Program-made: the position numbers and the translations under genes
NCBI GenBank assembly: GCA_031273045.1
Contig: JAISSQ010000057.1
Location: forward strand, 1 to 36,403
Length of the DNA: 36,403 nucleotides
Reading direction: 5' to 3'
DNA from: Puniceicoccales bacterium
Lineage (GTDB): Bacteria; Verrucomicrobiota; Verrucomicrobiia; Opitutales; UBA953
In this document: positions 1-8,452 of the stretch, piece by piece
How the letters are laid out: each line of letters opens with the position of its first letter
How positions within the stretch are numbered: position 1 is the first letter of the stretch
Notes under the pieces: generated by a model
What the model was told of the DNA's origin: nothing
Database searches by the model: none
Seen by the model: the letters and a program-made list of their open reading frames with translations, nothing else

Positions 1-1449
1 GCCGGCGACCGCGCTGCCGACGGCGAACTCCGGTCCGAAATCGAGTTCGAGTTGACGCGGCGGCGGCGTGAAATCCTCGGCGGCGACCTTCGCGAGCAGC
101 CGGCTCTCGTCGGGCAGACACACCGGCACCAACGAGCAACGCGGGCACTTCGGCGAGTTGTCGAGCGGCGGCGGCAACGGCGCGTTGATGGCGGTGCGCG
201 CCTCGCCGATGGTGCGCTCAATCCACGCGACATCGCCGGCGGTGAGCGTGTAGGTGACGCGCTGCCGCGTGGCGCGGTAATAGACGATGCCGGTGTCGCA
301 CGGATAGCCGTTCTCGCGCAGCAACAGGATTTGCAGACCGAGTTGGATTTTGTCCGCCGGCCACAACGAATTCCCATCCTCGCCCTCGCGCGGCGCCCCC
401 CGCTTGTATTCGACGGGCACGAACGCGGCGTTGCCGGCGGCGTCGAACCCGCTCTCGACAAGGTCGAGTTTCGCCGTGACCCCCAGCGTGTCCGACCCCA
501 ACGACACCGAACGAACGTGAATGGTCTCCGGCGCCGCTGCCGCCGACGCCGCCGCCGCCGCCGACGCCGCCGGCGCCGGTGACGGCGACGCTGAATCCGC
601 CGGCGACGACGGAGACGTTGCCGCCGCCGGTGCCGCCGGCAACGCGCCCTTCCCGCTATCGAGCCGCTTGTGCTGCGCCTTCCCCTCGATGGTGTCGGCA
701 TTGTGCAGAAACACTCCCTCGACGTGCTCGTAGTAAAACAGCCGCGGACAATAAACGAACTCGTTGAGCATCCGCGCCGGAATGGGGTCAGGCGGGGAAG
801 TCGCCGGTTGGGAGCGGGGAGCGGGGAGCGGGGAGCAGGGAGGAGGTGCCGGCGACACAACGGTGACTGCCGGCGACGCTACCGGCAGTTCTTGCGCCGG
901 CGGCGGTGCGGCTACCGGCGGTGATGCGGTGGCTGCCGGCGGCACCGCTCCGCGCCCTTTCCGCCGGCGCGGTTCCGCCGCCGGTGACGTCGGTGCTGCC
1001 GGCAATTCGCACCCCTTGCATTTTGCGAGCCACGCGAGCGCGACCGCTACGGCGTGTTTGCAAAACGTCCCGCGCTGCCCGACCGGACACGTGCAACTCG
1101 CGCCGAACCGCGCCACCGCCGGCGCGTCGCTCGCCACCCCTTCCGCGCAAAACAACCGCGTCCGATAAACCGCCTCGCCTGTAATCTCCGCGCAAACCTC
1201 CCTCACTCCACCGGCACTGCCGCCGTCGTCACCGGCATCTCCAGCACCACCACCGGCACTGCCGACGCTCTCGCGAATTTCCCCGACCCGCCCTTCCCGC
1301 GCATATTCCGCCCCGCGCTGAAACGTTTTCTCGCCGGCGACTTCGCGCAGCAACTCCACCGACAGCAGCGCGTCCAAACCGTCCCCGCCGGCGGCGGAAG
1401 GGTTGGCGTTGGGGCGGGCATTTTCATCTCTGATTTCGGGATAAGACAT
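1..1449 (-). CDS. cas4: SWIM zinc finger fused to Cas4 (probable SWIM-Cas4-Cas1 CRISPR adaptation protein), partial
   Basis: One open frame starts at the ATG at 1449 and continues off the left edge (483 codons seen, no stop; an in-frame TGA lies upstream at 1470). Residues about 24-142 form a SWIM domain: the CxC at 119/121 and CKH at 130-132 complete a CxCx8CxH zinc site. Residues about 144-221 are an Ala/Pro linker. Residues about 222-450 are a Cas4 RecB-like nuclease: LNEFVYCPRLFYY (Cys234), AKLD (Asp329), VEYK (Glu347, Lys349), Gln369, and SPKCPRCS with CLPDE (Cys435, 438, 444), which with Cys234 would hold an iron-sulphur cluster. This Cas4 form is the one fused to Cas1 in type I-G (I-U) systems, where Cas4 selects and trims prespacers and Cas1 integrates them. 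The frame is cut where Cas1 should begin, so Cas1 is inferred. An Ala/Pro/Ser insert (about residues 265-305) interrupts Cas4. The gene lies 58 bases downstream of the alpha-2-macroglobulin gene on the same strand. Confidence 0.88.
   Translation of the reverse strand, partial: MSYPEIRDENARPNANPSAAGGDGLDALLSVELLREVAGEKTFQRGAEYAREGRVGEIRESVGSAGGGAGDAGDDGGSAGGVREVCAEITGEAVYRTRLFCAEGVASDAPAVARFGASCTCPVGQRGTFCKHAVAVALAWLAKCKGCELPAAPTSPAAEPRRRKGRGAVPPAATASPPVAAPPPAQELPVASPAVTVVSPAPPPCSPLPAPRSQPATSPPDPIPARMLNEFVYCPRLFYYEHVEGVFLHNADTIEGKAQHKRLDSGKGALPAAPAAATSPSSPADSASPSPAPAASAAAAASAAAAPETIHVRSVSLGSDTLGVTAKLDLVESGFDAAGNAAFVPVEYKRGAPREGEDGNSLWPADKIQLGLQILLLRENGYPCDTGIVYYRATRQRVTYTLTAGDVAWIERTIGEARTAINAPLPPPLDNSPKCPRCSLVPVCLPDESRLLAKVAAEDFTPPPRQLELDFGPEFAVGSAVAG
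811..841. repeat. GGGGAGC tandem repeat at the SWIM-Cas4 junction
   Basis: Four near-perfect 7-base copies of GGGGAGC (the last followed by AGG) sit inside the reading frame, between the Ala/Pro linker and the first conserved Cas4 residues. They are translated as a Pro/Ala/Ser/Arg stretch. A related run (GGGGAGCAG) occurs within the repeat insertion near 25290, so the unit is not unique to this gene. Confidence 0.75.
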
Positions 1450-1507
1450 AAAGTGACGCCGCCACGGTCACCGGCGTCCGTTTCGGCACCGGTGACGGAC
1501 GCCGCGC

Positions 1508-4500
1508 CTACTCCACGCGCAGGGGGGTGCTCGCGGAGCGGGAGGCGAAGGCGGGGGCGTAGGCGCTCTGGATTTCCGCGACGCCGCTCTGGAACAGGCC
1601 GCGGTTGCGGACGCGCATGTCGTATTCAAAGACGTGGGTGCCGGCGGGCAGGTGCGCGATGAAGAAGTGCGAGGCGGTGTCGCGCACGCTCTCGTAGTAG
1701 CCGAGGCCGGAGCGGTAGTGGTGTCCGCTCAAGACGTTCACGGGTTCGCAACCGCTGGGGCGCTGGTCCTTCAGGTGGATGAACTCCATGTCGCGGTCGG
1801 CGCGGATTTCGACGCGCACGACCAGCGTGTCGCCGAGGGCGAGCGGCGCGTTGCCGGCGGGGGCACCGGTCTTCGCGGTGGTGGTAGCGGCGGCGGAGTT
1901 CGCTCCGGCGGCGGCGGTGCCGGTGACGGGGACGAGGGTGTCGCCGGTGGCGGTGCGGACGCGCTTCCAGAGGGTCTTTCGGATGGTGAGCGGGGTGGCG
2001 GCGGCGGCGCGGATTTGTCCGAGGGGCTGGAAGTATTGCCACGCGACGCTCGCCCAAGAGACGCCGGCGTCGGGGCGGGTGACGCTGATGTGTCCGAGGG
2101 TGGGTTTGACGAGTGCGCCGGCGATGCGCTCGGAGTAGTAGCCGGTGCCGGCTTCGACGTTGCGCGGGGTGATGGCGGCGCCGCCAAGGGTGACGGTCGG
2201 TAGGGTGCCGGCGGCGAGGAGGGGGAAGGCGGCACCGGTGGCGGCGTTCGCGGGGCGGGTCGGAGACCCGCGCTCCTGAATCGGGTCGGAGACCCGCGCT
2301 CCCGCCGGCGGCGGCAGGAGGAGGGCGTAGACGGCGTCGGCGGTGGCGGAGGCGGTGGACCAGGCGCGGACTTGCTTTTGCGAAATCAGCCAGCGTTGGA
2401 GGGCGGCGACGGCGGGGGCGTCGGCGGCGACTTCGTTGAAGACCTCGATGGCGGCGGCTTGCGTTTCGAGCGGGGCGTTGCGCCACAGCCAGCCCTCGCG
2501 GGCGGCGGGCGGCCACCACATGCCTTGTTCGGGGTCGAGGCGGGCGCGTTCGCGCAGCGAGCGGACGATTCCGGCGGCGGCTTCGCGCTGTCCGGCGGTG
2601 GTGCCGGTGCGGTGGAGGGCGAGCGCGACGTGGCACTGCGACAGGAGCGGGAGCGTGGGCCAATAGACGCGCGCCTGCTCCCGATAAAAATCGAGCGCGG
2701 CGCGGACTTCGGCGGAGGTGCCGCCACCGGTGCCGCCGCTCGGCGGGAAGAAACTGCGGGCGTAGAGGTGGAACGCCTCGGCGGGACCGATGTGGTCCTC
2801 ACGGGAGGCGTCGGCGCCGCGCTGTTTGGCGGCGGCGAGCGCGGTCAAGTGGCTGCGGACGAGCGCGGCGTCGAGCGCGGCGATGGCGCGTTGGAGGAAG
2901 CGGGGAATCGCCGCGTTCCGCTCACCGGCGGCGGCGCGGAGTTTGCCGAAGCCGGCGACGATGCGGCGCGTGGTGTGCTCGGAGAGGTCGCCGCCCGGGC
3001 ACCACGGCCAGAACCCGTCGGGACGCTGCCGCTGCATGAGGTCGTTGAGCGCGGCGGCGACTTCGGCGGCGATGCGGCTCTTGTCGAAGAGGATGCCGAC
3101 GCGCCGGCGCGACGCGCTTTCGCCCTCGGCGTCGCGCACCCACGGGGTCTCTTCGAGGAGGACGCTTTTGAGGTCGGTGTTTTTGGCGAGGGGCGAGTCG
3201 AGCGCGGGCGTGTTTCGCCACTGCGCGAAGACGCGCTCGATGCGCGGGTCGGCGCCGGCGATGCGCGCGGCGAGCGAGTTGGCGTAGAGCCGGTGGAAGA
3301 GTTCGTCCGACCACTCGCGCCGTCCGGGCTCCATCAGCACCGGCAGCGCCATGACCGCATACCATGCGGGGTTCGAGACGACGCTGACGGTGAGCGCTTC
3401 GTGGCGGATTTGGCGCGCGGGGTCGGCGGATTCGAGCAGCGGGGCGAAGTCGCGTGTGACGGGGCGGAGGACGGCGGCGCTGCCGGCGGTTCCGGTTTCC
3501 GCCGCCGCCGAGGGGACGGCGAACGTGAGCGTGTCGGTGACGAGTTGCCGGCGCGGAAGGACGGGCAGGAAGCCCTCCTCGCCGTCGCTGAGCAGGCCGG
3601 CGGCGCCGACGGCCTTGTAGGTGAGCCAGCCGCGTCCGTCGGGCACGCGCACGCGCCACGACAGGGCGCGGGAGGAGCGCGCCGGCAGCGTGAACTCGCG
3701 CTCCGGCGCGGTGTTGCCGAGGGCGGCGTCAGCGGGGTCGAGCGTGGCGGCGTCGGCGAAGTTGAGCCGGACGCGGCCGGCGAGCGGGGCGTCGCCCTTG
3801 TTGGTGAGGCGGACGGCGATTTCGAGCGTGTCGCCCTCGCGGATGAACCGGGGCGCGTCGGGTTGCACCATGAAGTCCTTGGCGGTGACGATTGAGGCGT
3901 CGGCGAACGCGCCGGAGCGCAGTTGCCGGTCGTGGGCGAACGCGAGGAACCGCCAGCGGGTGAGCGCTTCCGGCGCGGTGAATTCGAGGCGCGCGCCGCC
4001 GTCCGGCTCGGCGATGAGCGCGGGGAAGAAGAACGCGGTCTCGCGCAGGTTCTGGCGCGCCGAGATTTGGTCGAGCGCGACGACGGCACCGGCGGCGGCG
4101 GCACCGGCACCACCGGTGGCGTCGGGCGAGGATTGGAGTTGGGAGGTTGCGATTTGGGCGTCGGCGGCACCGGCGGCGGCGACCGCGCTTTCTTTGACGC
4201 GGGCGAACGCAGGAGCGGCGGCGCGTGGCGCCGATACGCTCCGCGAGTCGAAAGCGGAGACCATGTTTACCCTCCGGTCCCGCATTTCCCACTTGGGGCG
4301 CCACGACTCCCACGTCCCCGCGATTTCCGCCGCCCAGTGCCGGTAGCATGCGGGGTAGGTCTGCTTGGAGAACGAGTCGGCGGTGGCGTTGGGGTGCTTG
4401 TCGTAGAGCCGGCGACCGGACTGGATGCCGTTGGCGAAGGCGAGCCGGCCGAACCACAGGCGCGATTCGTCGTAGAAGATGCCGGTGTCGCCGATGGCGC

Positions 4501-7500
4501 GCCACGTGTTGGCGCCGGCGAAGGCGTCGAGCGAGGCGTCGTAGAGCGCGGCGGCGATTTCGGCGGCGGCGGGCGAGCCGTCGGGGTTCCTCACGCGCAG
4601 CGTCCACGTCTCGCGTCCGCCCGGGGTGAGTTTCGAGTTGAAGCGCTCCCACGCGATGTCGAGCCGCTTGTCGTCCCACGGGACGCGGATGGCGCGCGCG
4701 CTTTCGTAGAAACGGTTCTCGGCGACCTGCCAGACGCGCACGGAGAAGCCGCCGCGAAGCGCGTCCGTCACCGGCAGCGTGACGAGTTGCTGCGTGCGCC
4801 CCGGCTCGGTCCAGAACGCGGCGAGCGTTTTGCCGCGATGGACGATTTCGACGCGGGCGCGGGCGGTCTCGTGCCCGCTGCGCCAGACGGCGGCGAAGGT
4901 GTCGCCCGGACGCAGCGTGTCGCGCCGGACTTCGAGCGCGAACGGCTCGCGCGAGACGGACTGCGCGGCGGCGGGGTCGGCGACGGTCACCTCGGCGCGG
5001 GCGGTGACGGGGGCACCGGCGGCGTCACGCGCGGTGACGACGGCGCGATAGACGCCGGCGTCGAGTTTGAGCGCGAGCGTGGCGACGCCCTTTTCGTTCG
5101 TGGTGAAGCGTTGCGAGGCGACGCCGTCGAGTTCCGCCCAGTGGCGCGGCTCGCCGCCGGTGGGCGCGTCGGGGTCGGCGTCGCCGCCGCCGTAGTCGTA
5201 GGCGTCCTCGCTGCCGAGGGGTTTTCGCAGGGCGCGCTCCGGTTGTTTGAGCGAGTAGATGACGAGGTTTCCGGCGAGCGGGCGCGGCTCGCCGTCGAGC
5301 GAGAACGTGCGGACGGTGAACGCCACCGGTGCCGCGGGCGACTGCCAGCCACCGGCGGTGACTTCGGCGGCGACGGCCGCGTAGCCGGCGACGACCGTGC
5401 GCGAGACGGCGCGGGTCTCGCCGGCGGCGTCCGTCACCTCGGCGCTGACCTCGTAGTGGAAGCGCGGCTCGGTCTTGGGGTCGGCGGTTTTGTCGGGCGC
5501 GGCGTTGAACGTGACGAGGAACGAGCCGTCGGCGGCGGTGCGGGTCTCGCCGCGCGCGATTTGGCGGGCGGTGCCGGCGCCGGCGCCGGCGGGGCGCCAC
5601 CAACACCAGTCCGGCCAGCGCGTGAGACGGCGCACCGTCCAGCGGACGCGCGCGGTGTCAACGGCGGCGCCGGTGTATTGGCGCGCGCTGCCGGCGAGGG
5701 TGACGCTGCCGCCGAGTTTGGGCGCGGCGACGGGCGCGTTGAGCGCGACCTCGAACTTCGGACGCTTGTATTCCTCGACGCGCAGGCCGGCGCGGCCGTT
5801 CTCGGCGCCGAGCGAGTGCAGTTGGTAGTAGCCGGTGAGGCGGCCGGCGGGGACGGTGAACGTGCCGTGCGCCGCGCCGAAGCCGTTCGTGGTGAGCGAG
5901 AGCGTCGCGGCGTCCTTGCCGTTAGGGTCGAGCAGGCCGACGGTGAGGCGGCGTCCGGCAGCGGGGCGGTATTCGGAGGTGTCGCGGTTTGCGGTGAAGA
6001 CGACGACCTTGAAGTGGATGGTCTGCCCGGGGCGGTAGATGGCGCGGTCGGTCAGGAAGTGCGCGTGGTAGCGCGTGCGGTCGGGCGGCGGCGCGCCGGC
6101 AACGTGTCCGGGGTGCGCGCGGTCGGAGGAGAGTTGCTGCCCGTCGGGCGCGGTGACGTGCAGGACGTCCGTTCCCCAGCCGATGCCGCGCTTGAGCGCG
6201 AACGCGCCGTCAGCACCGGTGACGGTCTCGGCGACCTTGACGCGCTCGACGGAGTCGCGCTCGCGCCGCCACACGGCGACCTTCGCGCCGGCGACCGGCT
6301 CGCCGCTGCCGGCGCGGGTGACGAAGCCGCCACCGGCGGCGGTTTCGGTCTCGCCGCCGAGCAGACCGCGCCGCGCACCGTGCCGGTTCGCGAAGACGAG
6401 CGCGAGGTCGCTCACCCAGAAGGGCATGACGGCGATGTCGGACGCGCGCGTGGAGAATTTCTCCGTCGAGGAGGCGATGACGAAGTAGAAGCCCGGCGCG
6501 AGGCCGTCGGGGACGGCGACGCGGTGCGGCGCCTCGATGTAGGGCGCGCGGGGCAGGTTCGCCGCCCACGCCTTCGCCGGCTCGCGGCGGAGCAGTTCGT
6601 CGAGTTCGGCGGTGTTGAGTTCGTGCGGCCGGTTGTGCGTGGCGGCGAGGTAGGCGGACCAGTCGGCGCGGACGACGCGCAGGAAAACGGTGTCGAGGTT
6701 TTGCGCGCGGACAGTGACGGAGCGCGGCGAGACGAACTCGCCGGCGAGCGAGACGAGCGCGCGCCGCTGCAAGGTGGCGATGACCTCACGGCAGGCGTCC
6801 GCGCCGGGCGACTGCGGGTGCAGCGCGGTTCCGAGCGAGGCGGACTTGAACGCTTCGAGCGCGCCGGCGGCGTCGTTCGGACGCGCGAGGAGCAGGCGGG
6901 CGAGGTCGGCGGCGGCGTCGGCGCTCGGCTCGTAGGCGCGCCATCGCTCGATGTGCGCGCGGAGGGCTTTTTCGACGCGCTCGCGCGCCTCGGCGGCGTT
7001 GCCCAGCGCGTCCCGCGCCCAGAGGATGCGGCGCCGGTCGGCGTCGGCGGCGGCGAGGTAGTTCTTGGTCTCGCCGATGTGGAAGCGCAGCAGCCGCTGG
7101 TAGAGCGCGATGACGGTCGCGTCGGGCGACGCCGCCGGCGCGCGCGGCGTCCATTTCAGGAACTCCTCGACGCCGCCCAGCAGCGGCGAATCTGCGTTCA
7201 GTTCAAAGTGCTCCTCGGACTGCGCGCCGCCCTGCTCGCCGAGCGAGTGGAACTCGATGGCGTCGGCGGCGACGAAGTCGAAGAGCGTCGGGCGGTAGGT
7301 GTCGGGACGCTCGGCGGCACCGGTGGTGAGCGAGCGAGGGAACGCGGTGACGGGCACGGCCTTGAGCGCGGGGGCGTCGGAGAGGGCGAGCGCGAGCAGG
7401 GCGGCGATTTCGGCGCGGACGCGCGAGGCGTCCCACGTGAGGAAGTCGGTGTCCTCGGAGACGGTCGCCGAGCGGCGCAGCAGCGTGCTGCGGTTCTCGT

Positions 7501-8197
7501 TGTAGTATGCCTGCCAGACGCGCGCGAGGGCGGCGGCGAGCAGCGGACGCACCGCCGGCGGTGCCGTTTCGAGGCGCGAGCGCAGGGCGCGGATTTGGGT
7601 GGCGCGGGGATTTTGCGCGCCGGCGGCGCCGAGTGCGTCGGCTTCGAGGACGCTCGCGCGCAAGAGCGCGTCGTTGTCGCCGGCGGCACCGGCGGTGGTG
7701 ATGATTTTGCCGAGCGCGGCGAGGGCGGTTTTGGGGAGGCGTTTCTCGGTGGCGTCGGCGACAATCACCCACAGCGAGTGGATGTCCTCGTTGCCGGTGA
7801 GGACGATTTCGTCGGGCACTGGCGCGACCGCCGCCGGTGCCGCCGGTGCCGCCGGTGCCGGGGCGGGCGCCACCGGCGCGGGGCGGACTGTTGCGGCGGT
7901 GCCGCCGCCGGCGGGGGCTTCGGGGGCGGCAACTGGCGGGATTTCGACGGGCACGGCGCGGGCGCCGGCACCACCGGTGGCGGGCTGCGGCGCAACGGGG
8001 ATTTCGACGGCGCGAGCGCCGGCTCCGGCGCCGGTGGCGGGGGCGGCGTCCTGCGCGAAGCATTGCGGCGCGCCGCCGGTGGTGTTCGCTAGGGCGGAGA
8101 GGAGCGTCAGCAGCGCGGCGGCGAGGACTTTGCCGAATAACGTTTGCGTCGGACTTTTGCGGGTGGTTTTCGGCGGGAAAACGGCGGATGTTTGCAT
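1508..8197 (-). CDS. Alpha-2-macroglobulin family protein lacking the thioester motif
   Basis: This is a 2,229-residue secreted or periplasmic protein. Bacterial alpha-2-macroglobulins are thought to trap foreign proteases in the envelope. The ATG at 8197 is preferred over one at 8251 because a signal peptide follows directly: basic N-terminus, hydrophobic residues 24-37, probable cleavage after Cys-Phe-Ala (46-48). An Ala/Pro-rich segment comes next. An MG2-type motif (TDRAIYRPGQTIHFK) lies near residue 715, the macroglobulin core near 1,380-1,420 (FPALIAEPDGGARLEF), and the alpha/alpha barrel shows DGFWPWCPGG. Where Bacteroidetes-type relatives have PYECxEQTF before the YANALA segment, this protein has EPGRREWSDELF, so the thioester Cys and Gln are absent. 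Its length exceeds that of typical relatives (about 1,500-2,000). A pair of REP-like repeats is translated within the C-terminal third. It is divergent from the vWA gene and upstream of the SWIM-Cas4 gene. Confidence 0.88.
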   Translation of the reverse strand: MQTSAVFPPKTTRKSPTQTLFGKVLAAALLTLLSALANTTGGAPQCFAQDAAPATGAGAGARAVEIPVAPQPATGGAGARAVPVEIPPVAAPEAPAGGGTAATVRPAPVAPAPAPAAPAAPAAVAPVPDEIVLTGNEDIHSLWVIVADATEKRLPKTALAALGKIITTAGAAGDNDALLRASVLEADALGAAGAQNPRATQIRALRSRLETAPPAVRPLLAAALARVWQAYYNENRSTLLRRSATVSEDTDFLTWDASRVRAEIAALLALALSDAPALKAVPVTAFPRSLTTGAAERPDTYRPTLFDFVAADAIEFHSLGEQGGAQSEEHFELNADSPLLGGVEEFLKWTPRAPAASPDATVIALYQRLLRFHIGETKNYLAAADADRRRILWARDALGNAAEARERVEKALRAHIERWRAYEPSADAAADLARLLLARPNDAAGALEAFKSASLGTALHPQSPGADACREVIATLQRRALVSLAGEFVSPRSVTVRAQNLDTVFLRVVRADWSAYLAATHNRPHELNTAELDELLRREPAKAWAANLPRAPYIEAPHRVAVPDGLAPGFYFVIASSTEKFSTRASDIAVMPFWVSDLALVFANRHGARRGLLGGETETAAGGGFVTRAGSGEPVAGAKVAVWRRERDSVERVKVAETVTGADGAFALKRGIGWGTDVLHVTAPDGQQLSSDRAHPGHVAGAPPPDRTRYHAHFLTDRAIYRPGQTIHFKVVVFTANRDTSEYRPAAGRRLTVGLLDPNGKDAATLSLTTNGFGAAHGTFTVPAGRLTGYYQLHSLGAENGRAGLRVEEYKRPKFEVALNAPVAAPKLGGSVTLAGSARQYTGAAVDTARVRWTVRRLTRWPDWCWWRPAGAGAGTARQIARGETRTAADGSFLVTFNAAPDKTADPKTEPRFHYEVSAEVTDAAGETRAVSRTVVAGYAAVAAEVTAGGWQSPAAPVAFTVRTFSLDGEPRPLAGNLVIYSLKQPERALRKPLGSEDAYDYGGGDADPDAPTGGEPRHWAELDGVASQRFTTNEKGVATLALKLDAGVYRAVVTARDAAGAPVTARAEVTVADPAAAQSVSREPFALEVRRDTLRPGDTFAAVWRSGHETARARVEIVHRGKTLAAFWTEPGRTQQLVTLPVTDALRGGFSVRVWQVAENRFYESARAIRVPWDDKRLDIAWERFNSKLTPGGRETWTLRVRNPDGSPAAAEIAAALYDASLDAFAGANTWRAIGDTGIFYDESRLWFGRLAFANGIQSGRRLYDKHPNATADSFSKQTYPACYRHWAAEIAGTWESWRPKWEMRDRRVNMVSAFDSRSVSAPRAAAPAFARVKESAVAAAGAADAQIATSQLQSSPDATGGAGAAAAGAVVALDQISARQNLRETAFFFPALIAEPDGGARLEFTAPEALTRWRFLAFAHDRQLRSGAFADASIVTAKDFMVQPDAPRFIREGDTLEIAVRLTNKGDAPLAGRVRLNFADAATLDPADAALGNTAPEREFTLPARSSRALSWRVRVPDGRGWLTYKAVGAAGLLSDGEEGFLPVLPRRQLVTDTLTFAVPSAAAETGTAGSAAVLRPVTRDFAPLLESADPARQIRHEALTVSVVSNPAWYAVMALPVLMEPGRREWSDELFHRLYANSLAARIAGADPRIERVFAQWRNTPALDSPLAKNTDLKSVLLEETPWVRDAEGESASRRRVGILFDKSRIAAEVAAALNDLMQRQRPDGFWPWCPGGDLSEHTTRRIVAGFGKLRAAAGERNAAIPRFLQRAIAALDAALVRSHLTALAAAKQRGADASREDHIGPAEAFHLYARSFFPPSGGTGGGTSAEVRAALDFYREQARVYWPTLPLLSQCHVALALHRTGTTAGQREAAAGIVRSLRERARLDPEQGMWWPPAAREGWLWRNAPLETQAAAIEVFNEVAADAPAVAALQRWLISQKQVRAWSTASATADAVYALLLPPPAGARVSDPIQERGSPTRPANAATGAAFPLLAAGTLPTVTLGGAAITPRNVEAGTGYYSERIAGALVKPTLGHISVTRPDAGVSWASVAWQYFQPLGQIRAAAATPLTIRKTLWKRVRTATGDTLVPVTGTAAAGANSAAATTTAKTGAPAGNAPLALGDTLVVRVEIRADRDMEFIHLKDQRPSGCEPVNVLSGHHYRSGLGYYESVRDTASHFFIAHLPAGTHVFEYDMRVRNRGLFQSGVAEIQSAYAPAFASRSASTPLRVE
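2256..2302. repeat. Two REP-like 21-base direct copies inside the alpha-2-macroglobulin gene
   Basis: Identical 21-base units lie at 2256-2276 and 2282-2302. Each has an imperfect palindrome, CGGGTC-GGA-GACCCG, followed by CGCTCC. They are read in frame as part of the protein (near GARVSDPIQERGSPTRP). The layout of a palindrome with a GGAGCGC tail (on the minus strand) matches the larger element at 25671-25816 although the palindrome sequence differs. Confidence 0.8.
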
Positions 8198-8452
8198 GGG
8201 AAACAATGGCTGAAAGTGGTGTCGGCGACCGACCCCGACACCCTGCCGCATTCCCCGTGCACGGGCAAGTTTCGCATTGCCGGCGGGAAATTGGGGCGGC
8301 GGAGCGACGGGCGTGCTTGGCGGAAAACAAGCAACCTTCGCTGCCGGTGGCTGTCATTCCACGCGCCCGCTTCCGCCCCGTTTTCCGCGCCGTCCCGCCC
8401 GCCCCCTTCCCCGCCCTTTCCGCGCCATCTCCCGCCCAACGCTTCGCCCCGC
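8198..8452. promoter_or_regulatory. Divergent intergenic region, alpha-2-macroglobulin / vWA
   Basis: This 255-base region separates two divergent start codons and must hold both promoters if the chosen starts are right. I could not pick out convincing -35/-10 boxes, an operator or a riboswitch. It is pyrimidine-rich on the plus strand near the vWA start and lacks a Shine-Dalgarno sequence before either gene. Confidence 0.35.

Noticed and set aside
1-1450. A CRISPR array near the Cas4 gene
   Set aside because: No regularly spaced direct repeats with unique spacers were seen. The GGGGAGC tandem is contiguous and lacks spacers.
3923-8092. A 1,389-codon plus-strand open frame
   Set aside because: It is antisense to the alpha-2-macroglobulin gene. 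Its translation is Arg/Gly/Glu-rich with no domain motif, as expected of a high-G+C antisense frame.
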